The notes beneath the pieces are model-generated. The model saw only the letters and a list, made by a program, of their open reading frames with translations, had not been told where the DNA came from and ran no database searches. From DAOTWC01 sp048499435 (GTDB lineage: Bacteria > Chloroflexota > Anaerolineae > Aggregatilineales > Phototrophicaceae), in the NCBI GenBank assembly GCA_048499435.1, contig JASNZW010000007.1, positions 155,113-219,112 of the forward strand: 64,000 nucleotides of DNA. The letters are read 5' to 3'. Shown here piece after piece: positions 44,049-51,656 of the stretch; position 1 is the stretch's first letter, and each line of letters opens with the position of its first letter. The position numbers and the translations under genes are program-made.

Positions 44049-44084
44049 CAGCGGCGCGCTCTGACGCGCGGATAACTCTCGTAC

Positions 44085-44123
44085 ACACGGGGATGCGGCA
44101 GCGCCGCATCCCCGTGTTTTTTT
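44085..44123 (+). terminator. Rho-independent terminator of hppA
   Basis: A 15-bp perfect stem ACACGGGGATGCGGC / GCCGCATCCCCGTGT with loop AGC is followed by seven T, 37 bases after the hppA stop. The T-run touches the stop codon of the converging propeller gene. Confidence 0.95.
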
Positions 44124-45291
44124 ACGAGCCGGGCAGAAGCCCCCAGGCGATAGGGTTGGCGTGCCCCAGCGCGGGGAAGATGCCGTCGCTCAGCTCTGTA
44201 AAGACGCCGCTGCCGGTGTCGAGCGCCAGCAGCAGATACCCTTTATCGTCGGCCGGGACGTTAACACCAAAGGCGAGGTGGGTGCTGTCGGGCGACCACA
44301 GCAGGCGCGGCGGGTCAGGCGTGTGGTCGTTGGTGATGAAATCGCAGTAGGCGCGCAGCTCGCCAGTGACGGTGTCCAGCACGTGGATAACCGCGCTGCC
44401 GGTGTTGGCCTCCGGGTCCGGGCCGGTCAGCTCGATCACCCAGAACGCCAGATAGCGGGCGTCTGGCGACCAGCTTAGCTCCGTGCCGCTGCGCCCGTTT
44501 ACACGGGCTGCGCCGTAGGCCGCGCTCAGGTCGGTTAGCTGAACAGGCGCGCCGTCGGGTTGAACGGCGAAAATCTCGCCCCCGGCTGTGCCCGCCTGGC
44601 TGTCGAACACACCCGGCGCGACGAACGCCAGCAGCGCGCCGTCAGGCGACCAGGCCGCCGCGTTGAAGAAGGGCTGGTCCACCCCCAGCGGGATGCGCTG
44701 TTCCGCCACGCCCTGAAGGCCGCGCGTCTCCAGGTTCACCAGCGTGCGGACGAAACCGTCGCCGTCCTGCGCGATCTCCAGGCCCCAACGCCCGCCCGGC
44801 TGCACAGAAACAATGCTGGCCACGTCCAGATAATCGCGCGTCTGGCTGCCCTCTGGTTGAAGGTAGGCGCTGTGGCCAGGCGTCCAGATCAGCAGCGTGT
44901 CGGGCGACCACCACTGCACATCGCTGGCGTAATTGGTGAGCAGGGTGCGCTCAGTGCCGTCGAGGCGCATTTTGCCGATGGCGGCGGTGCGCTGGTCGCT
45001 GTACGTGACCCAGCTAGCGTCAGGCGCGAGCCGGCAGTTGCTGCCGCAGGGGCTGGTCTCTGGCAGCGGGTAACGCGTGCCGCGGCTGACGTTGTACACC
45101 CAGATAGCGCTCCGGTCGAAGGACGTGAGGATGATCCCGCCCGGCGCGAAGTCTGCGCCGCGCGCCTGCACGCCGGCCCCAGGGCATACCTGGGTTACTG
45201 GCCGGGGCGGCGGCAGCTCGCGCGCCTGCGCCATCTGCGCGCACACGGCCAGCAGCGTCAGCAGCAGCAGGCGCACGGCGCTACGCCTCAT
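44122..45291 (-). CDS. Secreted TolB-like beta-propeller protein
   Basis: This protein of about 389 residues has an N-terminal signal sequence (MRRSAVRLLLLTLLAVCAQM then AQA) and repeated PD40/TolB-type blades (APDASWVTYSDQ, WWSPDTLLIWTP, WSPDGALLAFVAP, SWSPDARYLAFWVIE, WSPDSTHLAFGV). Such propellers bind proteins or glycans outside the membrane. Start is the ATG at 45291, which overlaps the end of the upstream gene by 11 bases; a longer frame reaches 45375 without a signal peptide. Specific function is unknown. Confidence 0.8.
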   Translation of the reverse strand: MRRSAVRLLLLTLLAVCAQMAQARELPPPRPVTQVCPGAGVQARGADFAPGGIILTSFDRSAIWVYNVSRGTRYPLPETSPCGSNCRLAPDASWVTYSDQRTAAIGKMRLDGTERTLLTNYASDVQWWSPDTLLIWTPGHSAYLQPEGSQTRDYLDVASIVSVQPGGRWGLEIAQDGDGFVRTLVNLETRGLQGVAEQRIPLGVDQPFFNAAAWSPDGALLAFVAPGVFDSQAGTAGGEIFAVQPDGAPVQLTDLSAAYGAARVNGRSGTELSWSPDARYLAFWVIELTGPDPEANTGSAVIHVLDTVTGELRAYCDFITNDHTPDPPRLLWSPDSTHLAFGVNVPADDKGYLLLALDTGSGVFTELSDGIFPALGHANPIAWGLLPGS

Positions 45292-46078
45292 GTTCGCCCG
45301 CAGGCAGCGCCCGCCAGACATACACCGCAGCGCTGTGTCCCGGCGCGCCGCCATCGGCCACCAGCAGATGCCCATGCGCGGCGAGGCAGTCCAGCGGGCG
45401 GCGCAGCGCCGCGCCCGGCAGAACGGCGAAGGCGGAGTCGGGCAGCAGCTCGTCGCTGGCGCTGTCCGGTGTCCAGGTGTGGATAAGGTGAAGCGTCAGC
45501 GTGTCATAGTCATAGGGCAGGCCGCCGTCGTCGTGGCGCGGCTGGGACAGGCGGTAAGCCAGGCGCACCCGACGGCACACCAGCCAATCCGCTGGCGTGA
45601 GCGCGGTTTCGGCCAGCACGCGGCTTTCGGCCAGGCCCAGCAGCAGCAGCGGCGGCAGCGCCAGCCCTAACCGCTGAATGAGGGCGAGCCTGGCGGCCAG
45701 CGGCAGGGGATAGACTGTCTCGTTGATGCGGTCGGTCGCGCACAGGCCGCGCCAGCGCGGGCCGCTGAAGTTGAGTGCCAGCGTGTGGTACGGCGCGGCG
45801 GGCCTGGCGAGGTGAGGCGGCAGCGACAGCGGCGCCTGGCCGGCCTGTTCATCCATCTGGGCGATCACTGTGCCGTCCAGGCGCAGGGCGCGCTGCGCCA
45901 TCCAGCCATCGTCACCGTAGATTTCCTCAGCGTAAATCTCCAGCGCCGGCGTGACGCCCAGCAGCGCGCAGTCGCCATGATGCGCCAGCGGCAGGCGGGC
46001 ATGGAATTCAAACCGGCGGGATAACAGCAGCGGCGCTGATAACATAAAAAATAAACGAAAATTGCGGGCGTTCATCAT
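45281..46078 (-). CDS. Hypothetical protein, partner of the propeller gene
   Basis: I do not recognise this protein. From the ATG at 46078 it has about 265 residues. A hydrophobic stretch (FRLFFMLSAPLLL) near the start could be a signal or anchor, though the start is uncertain. The body is rich in short beta-like segments such as CALLGVTPALEIYAEEIYGD and GPRWRGLCATDRINETVYPL, and ends CLAAHGHLLVADGGAPGHSA. It overlaps the propeller gene by 11 bases, so the two are co-translated and probably work together. The upstream space of about 80 bases is shared with the divergent response regulator gene. Confidence 0.6.
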   Translation of the reverse strand: MMNARNFRLFFMLSAPLLLSRRFEFHARLPLAHHGDCALLGVTPALEIYAEEIYGDDGWMAQRALRLDGTVIAQMDEQAGQAPLSLPPHLARPAAPYHTLALNFSGPRWRGLCATDRINETVYPLPLAARLALIQRLGLALPPLLLLGLAESRVLAETALTPADWLVCRRVRLAYRLSQPRHDDGGLPYDYDTLTLHLIHTWTPDSASDELLPDSAFAVLPGAALRRPLDCLAAHGHLLVADGGAPGHSAAVYVWRALPAGEHEA

Positions 46079-46098
46079 CTGTGTACACGGCCTTGTGT

Positions 46099-46104
46099 TA
46101 TAAT
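46099..46104 (+). promoter_or_regulatory. -10 element of response regulator operon
   Basis: A consensus TATAAT lies in the short divergent intergenic space, about 50 bases before the ATG at 46156. No convincing -35 is seen. Confidence 0.45.
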
Positions 46105-46155
46105 CATAACCATAGTCAGCGTGTTTGCCAGGGTACGTTGGGGGGAGCAAAACGG

Positions 46156-46815
46156 ATGGCCGCGTCAGCGACTTATGCACCCCAATTCAGCAGCGAGCGT
46201 GAAGGGGCGCAGCGCGCGCCCGCTGACCGGGAGAAAACTGACCCTGTAAAGACAGCGACGGTTCCGGTGGTACGGATTGCGGCGGAGAACGGCGCGCCAG
46301 CAGCGGAGACAGGTATGGTAGCGGCAGCCATTATCCCACAGCGTGAGGGCACGGACAGGAACGATGAACAGGACGCCTCGCGTACAACCGACGAGACAAG
46401 AGCCGCGCTGTCCATTGGGCAGCCTGCCCGCCAGCGCACCCCGGCTGTGCTGATTATCGAGGACAGCAGTGAGCTGGTCGAGATCATTGAGGCCACGCTT
46501 CAGCGCTTTAACCTGCGGACGGCGCACGAATCGCACGGCAACAAGGCGCTGGCGCGGTTCCAGAGCATGCGGCCAGACGTTATGCTGCTGGATATTGGCC
46601 TGCCGGATATGACCGGCTGGAAGCTGCTGGATGACATCAAAGAGCGCTATGGAGATGACCGGCTGCCGGCTGTCGTCGTTATCACCGCGTATGGCGACCC
46701 GGCGAACCGGCTGGTCGGCAAGCTCCAGAACGTTCACGATTACCTGATCAAGCCCTTTACCGCCGGCGACGTGGAACGTGTGGTGATGAGCGCGCTGAGC
46801 GGCGCCGCTTTATGA
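46156..46815 (+). CDS. Single-domain response regulator with disordered N-terminal extension
   Basis: This 219-residue protein has about 90 low-complexity polar residues, then a receiver domain (VLIIEDSSELVEIIEATLQR). The phosphoacceptor Asp is at about 146 in MLLDIGLPDMTGW, Thr is in VVITAYGD, and Lys is at about 199 in YLIKPFTAGDV. No DNA-binding output domain is present, so it probably signals by protein contact. GGGGGGAG lies eight bases before the ATG. Its stop overlaps the TPR gene start (ATGA). No histidine kinase is nearby. Confidence 0.9.
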   Translation: MAASATYAPQFSSEREGAQRAPADREKTDPVKTATVPVVRIAAENGAPAAETGMVAAAIIPQREGTDRNDEQDASRTTDETRAALSIGQPARQRTPAVLIIEDSSELVEIIEATLQRFNLRTAHESHGNKALARFQSMRPDVMLLDIGLPDMTGWKLLDDIKERYGDDRLPAVVVITAYGDPANRLVGKLQNVHDYLIKPFTAGDVERVVMSALSGAAL

Positions 46816-48089
46816 CCGCCAGCGCGCTGGCGCGAGCAGTGCCGGCAGCGGCCCTGCTCTTTTTGATTCTGCTGCCTGCCGCTGCTGTCGCGCCGCAGGA
46901 CGCGGCGCGTGATCACCGCGCGCTCGCTGCCGCTAACCGCCGCGCCGGGCGTGTGATGCAGGCGCTCTACCATGTTGAAGTGGAGGCGGCGCGCGCCGGT
47001 TGGACACCGGACCTGCTGCGGCTGGCGGGCGATCTGTGGCAGGAAGCGGGCAGCGAAGCGCAGGCGCTGCCGTACTGGCAGGCGGCGGCGGCCGCGCAGC
47101 CGGGCGACCTGCCGCTGCTGCGGCAGATCGCGCAGACCAGCATCGCGCACGCGCGCTGGCCGGAGGCGGCGGACACGCTCGAACGGCTGCTGGCCGCCCG
47201 GCCCAGTGACGCCTGGGCGCACTACCAGCTTGGGCTGATCAGTGCCGCCTATGACCCGGCGGCGGCGCGCGCGCATTTGCGGGCGGCGGCGTCAGCAGAT
47301 TACGCGGCGGTGGCCGAGGCGCTGCTGACCGCGCTGGCCGCTGACGACGGCCTGCCGGCGAGCGTGCGCGCCGGGCAGGCGCTGATGGCGGCGCACCTCT
47401 GGGGACAGGCGGAGCTGGCCTTTCAGCAGGCCGCCGCTGAGGCCGCGCCCGCCGCTGACGCGCTGGCCTATGTGGCGCTGGCGCGGCTGCGCCAGGGGAA
47501 GGACGCCGGCGCGTGGGCGGCCCAGGCGGCGCTGCTGGCCCCTGACAGCGCGCTGGCGCAGTATGTCAGTGGCCTGCATCTGCGCGTCGTTGGCGACCTC
47601 AGCGCCAGCCGCGAAGCTCTGGGCCGCGCGGCAGCGCTGGCCCCGTCGAACCCGGTTTACTACGCGGAACTGGGCCGCGCTTACCAGCTCAGCGGCGACC
47701 TGGCCGGCGCGGCGCGCTGGCTGACGATGGCCGTCAGCATTTCGGGCGGGGATGAGCTTTACGAGGAAGCGCTGGCGCTGTTCTACGCTGAAACCGGCTA
47801 CCAGCCGCCGCAGACGGCGGCGCCGCTGGCCGACGACCCTGATGTGCGCGCCCAGAACGCCTGGGCGCTGCACCTGGCCGGCGATTCTGCGGCGGCGCTG
47901 GCGGCGCTGGACGCGGTGCTGGCTGAAGCGGCGGACAACCCACGCGCGCTGTACTATAAAGCGCTGATTGTGCTGGCGCTCAGCGACGACCGCGCTGCCG
48001 CTGCGGCGCTGCTGGCGCGGGCGGCGGCGCAGGAATCGCCGTTCAGCGTTGAAGCGCAGCGCATCCTGGCGCATCTGGCGGGCGAGTAG
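46812..48089 (+). CDS. TPR-repeat protein, exported or anchored
   Basis: This 425-residue Ala/Leu-rich protein has an N-terminal hydrophobic segment (PAAALLFLILLPAAAVAP) that may export or anchor it. A series of TPR-like helical pairs follows (LAGDLWQEAGSEAQALPYWQ, WPEAADTLERLLAARPSDAW, NPVYYAELGRAYQLSGDLAG, AEAADNPRALYYKALIVLAL). TPR arrays bind other proteins. It is coupled by ATGA to the response regulator, and a membrane protein gene follows after 13 bases, so the three may form one envelope-related unit. Confidence 0.82.
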   Translation: MTASALARAVPAAALLFLILLPAAAVAPQDAARDHRALAAANRRAGRVMQALYHVEVEAARAGWTPDLLRLAGDLWQEAGSEAQALPYWQAAAAAQPGDLPLLRQIAQTSIAHARWPEAADTLERLLAARPSDAWAHYQLGLISAAYDPAAARAHLRAAASADYAAVAEALLTALAADDGLPASVRAGQALMAAHLWGQAELAFQQAAAEAAPAADALAYVALARLRQGKDAGAWAAQAALLAPDSALAQYVSGLHLRVVGDLSASREALGRAAALAPSNPVYYAELGRAYQLSGDLAGAARWLTMAVSISGGDELYEEALALFYAETGYQPPQTAAPLADDPDVRAQNAWALHLAGDSAAALAALDAVLAEAADNPRALYYKALIVLALSDDRAAAAALLARAAAQESPFSVEAQRILAHLAGE

Positions 48090-48102
48090 GGGAGAGGGGC
48101 GG

Positions 48103-49035
48103 ATGCTGGCGACGCTGCGGCGACTATGGCGCACGCCATTTGCGGCGGCGGGCCACCCGGTGTTTGAGCGCGACATCGCCCACCTGCGCCGCGTCTGGTC
48201 GGAGGGTGGGCTGCGCCGCGCCAGCCGGCTGACGGCGGCGCGGGTGGCGCTGGCTGTTACAGCGGCCTGGCTGCTGCTGTCCGCGATCAGCGCGGCGGGC
48301 TACAGCCCGGCGCAGCCGCAGCGCGTTTACCACGCCAGCAGCAACGTTGTTTTCTGGTTGATGCTGATCGCGCTGGGCAGCGGCGCGCTGCTGGATATGC
48401 TGGCGCTGCGGGCGGCGCTGCCCGCGATCAGCGGCGAGATTCGCGCCCGCCGCTGGGAGCTGCTGCGGCTGACGCCGCTGCGCGAGTCCGATATTGTGAC
48501 GGCCAAGCACGCCGCCGCTCAACTGCGTCTGTGGCGTGCGCTGGCGCTGGTGCTGGGCCTGCGCGCGGCTACCGCCGCGCTGTTTCTGGTAAACGTTGTC
48601 GGCCTGTCTTACGCTATTACGGGGACGCCGCTGCTGCCGCGCGACGAATTGGCGGCTGTGCCGCTGATCGTCGGGGCGCTGGGGGTTTTGGGGGCGGTCT
48701 ACGTGATTGAGCCGCTGTGGCGGGTGCAGGCCATGACGGCGCTGGGCATGCTGGTGTCAGCGCACGTACTCGAAGGGGCGCTGTCCACGCTGGCGGCGGG
48801 CGGCGCGCTGCTGCTGGTGTGGCTGGCGCAGGCGCTGGCCGCGGGCGCGCTGCTGGCGGCTGTGTGGATCGCGCTGCTGCCGGCCCTGATGTTTGGCGCT
48901 GCTGCGCTGGCGCTGGCGGCTTTAACGCTGGGGTTCAGCGTTGTTATCGCTGTGGCGGTGTTCGGCTTTCACCTTGTGCTGACGCGCTGGGCGCTGCGCC
49001 GCGTGTACCAGCGCATTCAGCGCCCGGCCAACTGA
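48103..49035 (+). CDS. Polytopic membrane protein, ABC-2 permease-like
   Basis: This 310-residue protein has about six to seven hydrophobic segments. Start is the ATG at 48103, with GGGGAGAGGGG upstream. The cytoplasmic N-terminus (HPVFERDIAHLRRVW) and the loop ARRWELLRLTPLRESDIVTA resemble ABC-2 type permeases that carry an LLLTPL.. DIV motif before a membrane core. No ATPase partner is next to it, so the assignment to an exporter is tentative. It probably belongs with the TPR protein. Confidence 0.7.
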   Translation: MLATLRRLWRTPFAAAGHPVFERDIAHLRRVWSEGGLRRASRLTAARVALAVTAAWLLLSAISAAGYSPAQPQRVYHASSNVVFWLMLIALGSGALLDMLALRAALPAISGEIRARRWELLRLTPLRESDIVTAKHAAAQLRLWRALALVLGLRAATAALFLVNVVGLSYAITGTPLLPRDELAAVPLIVGALGVLGAVYVIEPLWRVQAMTALGMLVSAHVLEGALSTLAAGGALLLVWLAQALAAGALLAAVWIALLPALMFGAAALALAALTLGFSVVIAVAVFGFHLVLTRWALRRVYQRIQRPAN

Positions 49036-49101
49036 ACGTTTACGCTCATAGCTGCCCGTGCTAGAATCGCGCCGTTCGCACATAGCCGGGGGCCAGGTGG
49101 A

Positions 49102-49869
49102 TTGCGCAAACTTCTGATGCTGGCAGGGCTGGCCGCGCTGGCGCTGGCGCTGCACAGCCTGAACCGCCAGGCAGGTGGCTGGCATTACACTGTGCCGGCG
49201 GAACCCGGCGCGGTGCTGTACGCCGCCACATTCGACGCTTTTCTGGACGACTGGGACCTGTATGAGGGCCGGCTGTCGGCGCAGATCGAAAATGGCGCGC
49301 TGGCGCTGGATGTCGGCGCGGCCAGCAGCCTGCCGTTTTCGGCTGCCGCCCCCTATTTCGCCGCGTTCGACCTGTCGGTGCAGGCGCAGGCGGTGGGCGG
49401 CCCGCTGAACAACGGCTTTGGCGTTGTCTTTCGCCTGCGCGACCCGCAGAATTATTTCCTCTTTCTGATCAGCAGCGACGGTTATTATCGGGTTGTGCGC
49501 GCGGTGGATGGTGTCCAGCGGGAGATCAGCACATGGATTCCGTCCCCGGCTGTCAACCAGGGGATCGGCGCGGTGAATCACCTGCGCGTAACCGGCAGCG
49601 GCGACCAGTTTCGGTTTTACGTGAACGACGTGCCGCTTGAGCTGTGCATTCCTGACAGCCCGGACGGCTACAGCACCTATAACGACCTGACAGGCGAGTG
49701 CCGGGAAGGGCAGATGGTTGAAACGCTGGTGGATGGCTCGATTGCGTCGGGCCGCCTGGGGGTGATTGCGATGACGCTGGATGAGCCGGATGTGCGTGTG
49801 CTGTTTGACAACCTGATTGTGTATGGCCCGGACGCAGCGGATTTCGCGCTGGCGACGGCTGTTGAGTAG
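49102..49869 (+). CDS. Secreted concanavalin-like (LamG/DUF1080-type) protein
   Basis: This 255-residue protein has a signal-like start (MRKLLMLAGLAALALALHSL). The initiator would be TTG at 49102, chosen because the positively charged RK follows; an ATG five codons later is the alternative. The rest is a jelly-roll of the type seen in DUF1080 and LamG domains (FDAFLDDWDLYEGRLSAQIE, NNGFGVVFRLRDPQNYFLFL, NHLRVTGSGDQFRFYVNDVP), usually binding carbohydrate outside the cell. It precedes mtaB by 13 bases. Function is not predicted further. Confidence 0.7.
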   Translation: MRKLLMLAGLAALALALHSLNRQAGGWHYTVPAEPGAVLYAATFDAFLDDWDLYEGRLSAQIENGALALDVGAASSLPFSAAAPYFAAFDLSVQAQAVGGPLNNGFGVVFRLRDPQNYFLFLISSDGYYRVVRAVDGVQREISTWIPSPAVNQGIGAVNHLRVTGSGDQFRFYVNDVPLELCIPDSPDGYSTYNDLTGECREGQMVETLVDGSIASGRLGVIAMTLDEPDVRVLFDNLIVYGPDAADFALATAVE

Positions 49870-49882
49870 CGGGCTGAAGCGG

Positions 49883-51181
49883 ATGCGTGTGTATTTGCGA
49901 GCGCTGGGCTGCCGCCTCAACCAGAGCGAAATTGACACAATGGCGCGCCAGTTTCAGGCGCAGGGACATGAGATCGTTGCGGACCCGGCCGCCGCTGACT
50001 GGGTGGTAGTCAACACCTGCGCCGTGACGAGCGAGGCCGAGCGCAAAAGCCGCCGTCTCGTGCGCGACACTGAGCGCGCTAACAGCGGCGCGCAGATTAC
50101 GGTAACCGGGTGTTATGCGCAGCTCGCGCCGGGCGCAGCAGCGGCGCTGCCAGGCGTGGCGCGCGTGGTGGATAATCTGTCTAAGGACAGCCTGGTGCAG
50201 CAGGTAACCGGCGCAGCGCCAGAGGCGTTTGATCTGGAACCGGCGCTGCGGGCTGAGGGCGCGCGCAGCGCTTCCGGGCGGACGCGCGCGTTCGTAAAGG
50301 CGCAGGACGGCTGTGATAACGCCTGCACTTTCTGCATCACGACGGTGGCGCGCGGGGCTGGCCGCAGCCGCCCGCTGGCGGAGATTGTCAGTGAGATTCA
50401 GATGCTGGGCGCGCTGGGCTATCAGGAAGCGGTGCTGACTGGCGTTCACCTGGGCAGCTATGGCCACGATCAGGGTCGGCCTGCCGGGTTGGCGGAGCTG
50501 GTGCGCGCTGTGCTGGCGGACACAGACATGCCCCGGCTGCGGCTGTCGTCGCTGGAACCCTGGGACCTGGACGCGGACTTTTTCGCGCTGTGGGACAACC
50601 CGCGCCTGTGCCCGCACCTGCACCTGCCGCTGCAAAGCGGCTGTGATGCCACGCTTAAGCGGATGCTGCGCCGCACCAATCAGGCGGCGTTTCGCGCGCT
50701 GGTGGCGGCGGCCCGTGAGCGCGTGCCGCGCGTCAGCGTCACCACGGACGTTATTGTCGGCTTTCCTGGCGAGACCGATGCCGAATTTGCTGTCAGCGAA
50801 GCCTTCATCGCTGAGATGGCGTTCGCCGGCCTGCACGTATTCCGCTACAGCCGGCGGCCGGGCACGGCGGCGGCGCGGATGCGCGGGCAGGTCGCTGAGG
50901 CGGTTAAGCGCGCGCGCAGCGACCGCCTGCACGCGCTGGCCGCGCAGTCAGAGGCGCGCTATGCCCAGCGCTTTGTCGGCCAGACGCTGCCGGTGCTGTG
51001 GGAACAGGTGGGCGGCGCGCAGCAAGACGGATTTATCAATCTTGGATATACTGATAACTATATGCGCGTGCGCTGTATTCACCCGCGCCCGCTGACCAAC
51101 CGCATTACACCGGCGCGGCTGGGCGCGCTGGACGGCGGGCTGTTCACGGTGACACCGGTGCTGGCGTCTGGCGCGCGCTGA
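49883..51181 (+). CDS. mtaB: tRNA t6A37 methylthiotransferase
   Basis: This 432-residue radical SAM methylthiotransferase makes ms2t6A at position 37 of ANN-reading tRNAs. The MTTase N-terminal domain has the cluster cysteines in LGCRLNQSE, VVNTCAVTSEAE and VTGCYAQ. The radical SAM cluster is CDNACTFC. Conserved later motifs are EAVLTGVHLGSYG, PHLHLPLQSGCDATLKRMLR and VTTDVIVGFPGETDAEF. GCRLNQSE and the GVHLGSYG motif favour MtaB over MiaB or RimO. Start is the ATG at 49883. Confidence 0.92.
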   Translation: MRVYLRALGCRLNQSEIDTMARQFQAQGHEIVADPAAADWVVVNTCAVTSEAERKSRRLVRDTERANSGAQITVTGCYAQLAPGAAAALPGVARVVDNLSKDSLVQQVTGAAPEAFDLEPALRAEGARSASGRTRAFVKAQDGCDNACTFCITTVARGAGRSRPLAEIVSEIQMLGALGYQEAVLTGVHLGSYGHDQGRPAGLAELVRAVLADTDMPRLRLSSLEPWDLDADFFALWDNPRLCPHLHLPLQSGCDATLKRMLRRTNQAAFRALVAAARERVPRVSVTTDVIVGFPGETDAEFAVSEAFIAEMAFAGLHVFRYSRRPGTAAARMRGQVAEAVKRARSDRLHALAAQSEARYAQRFVGQTLPVLWEQVGGAQQDGFINLGYTDNYMRVRCIHPRPLTNRITPARLGALDGGLFTVTPVLASGAR

Positions 51182-51204
51182 CAGCCAGCGGAGGCGACAG
51201 GCAG

Positions 51205-51654
51205 ATGGATGATCCTAAACTGAGGCTGCAGGCTGCTTTGAAAGAGGCGATGCTCAGCAAAGACAGCGATCGCCGCGACGTAATCCGCATGACGCTGAGC
51301 GCGATCAAACAGCTAGAGGTAGACACCCGACGCGAGCTGAGCGCTGAAGATGTGGTGGGCGTGCTGCAAAAAGAGGCCAAGACACGGCGGGAAAGCATCG
51401 AGGAAATGGAGCGCGCCGGCCAGACGGAAGCCGCCGCGCAGGCGCGCGCCGCGCTGGCCATTCTGGAGGAATTTCTGCCGCGCCAGCTTACGCGCGCGGA
51501 GATTGAAGCGCTGGCGCGCGAGGCCATCGCGCAGACCGGGGCTGCCGGCCCGCAGGACATGGGCAAGGTGATGGGCGCGCTTATGCCGCGCGTCAAGGGG
51601 CGGGCCGACGGCGGCCTTGTCAACCAGACTGTTCGTGAGCTGCTGCGCGCTTAA
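51205..51654 (+). CDS. yqeY: GatB/YqeY domain protein
   Basis: This 149-residue YqeY family protein (LQAALKEAMLSKDSDRRDVI, LEEFLPRQLTRAEIEALARE, GPQDMGKVMGALMPRVKGRA) resembles the tail domain of amidotransferase GatB that contacts tRNA. Exact role is unclear, possibly in tRNA amidation. It lies 23 bases after mtaB and two before the HD-domain gene, in the same unit. Confidence 0.94.
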   Translation: MDDPKLRLQAALKEAMLSKDSDRRDVIRMTLSAIKQLEVDTRRELSAEDVVGVLQKEAKTRRESIEEMERAGQTEAAAQARAALAILEEFLPRQLTRAEIEALAREAIAQTGAAGPQDMGKVMGALMPRVKGRADGGLVNQTVRELLRA

Positions 51655-51656
51655 CG

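Noticed and set aside
47968..48102. Upstream extension of the membrane protein frame into the TPR gene
   Set aside because: A strong ribosome site (GGGGAGAGGGG) before 48103, and the overlap with the TPR gene, favour the shorter form.
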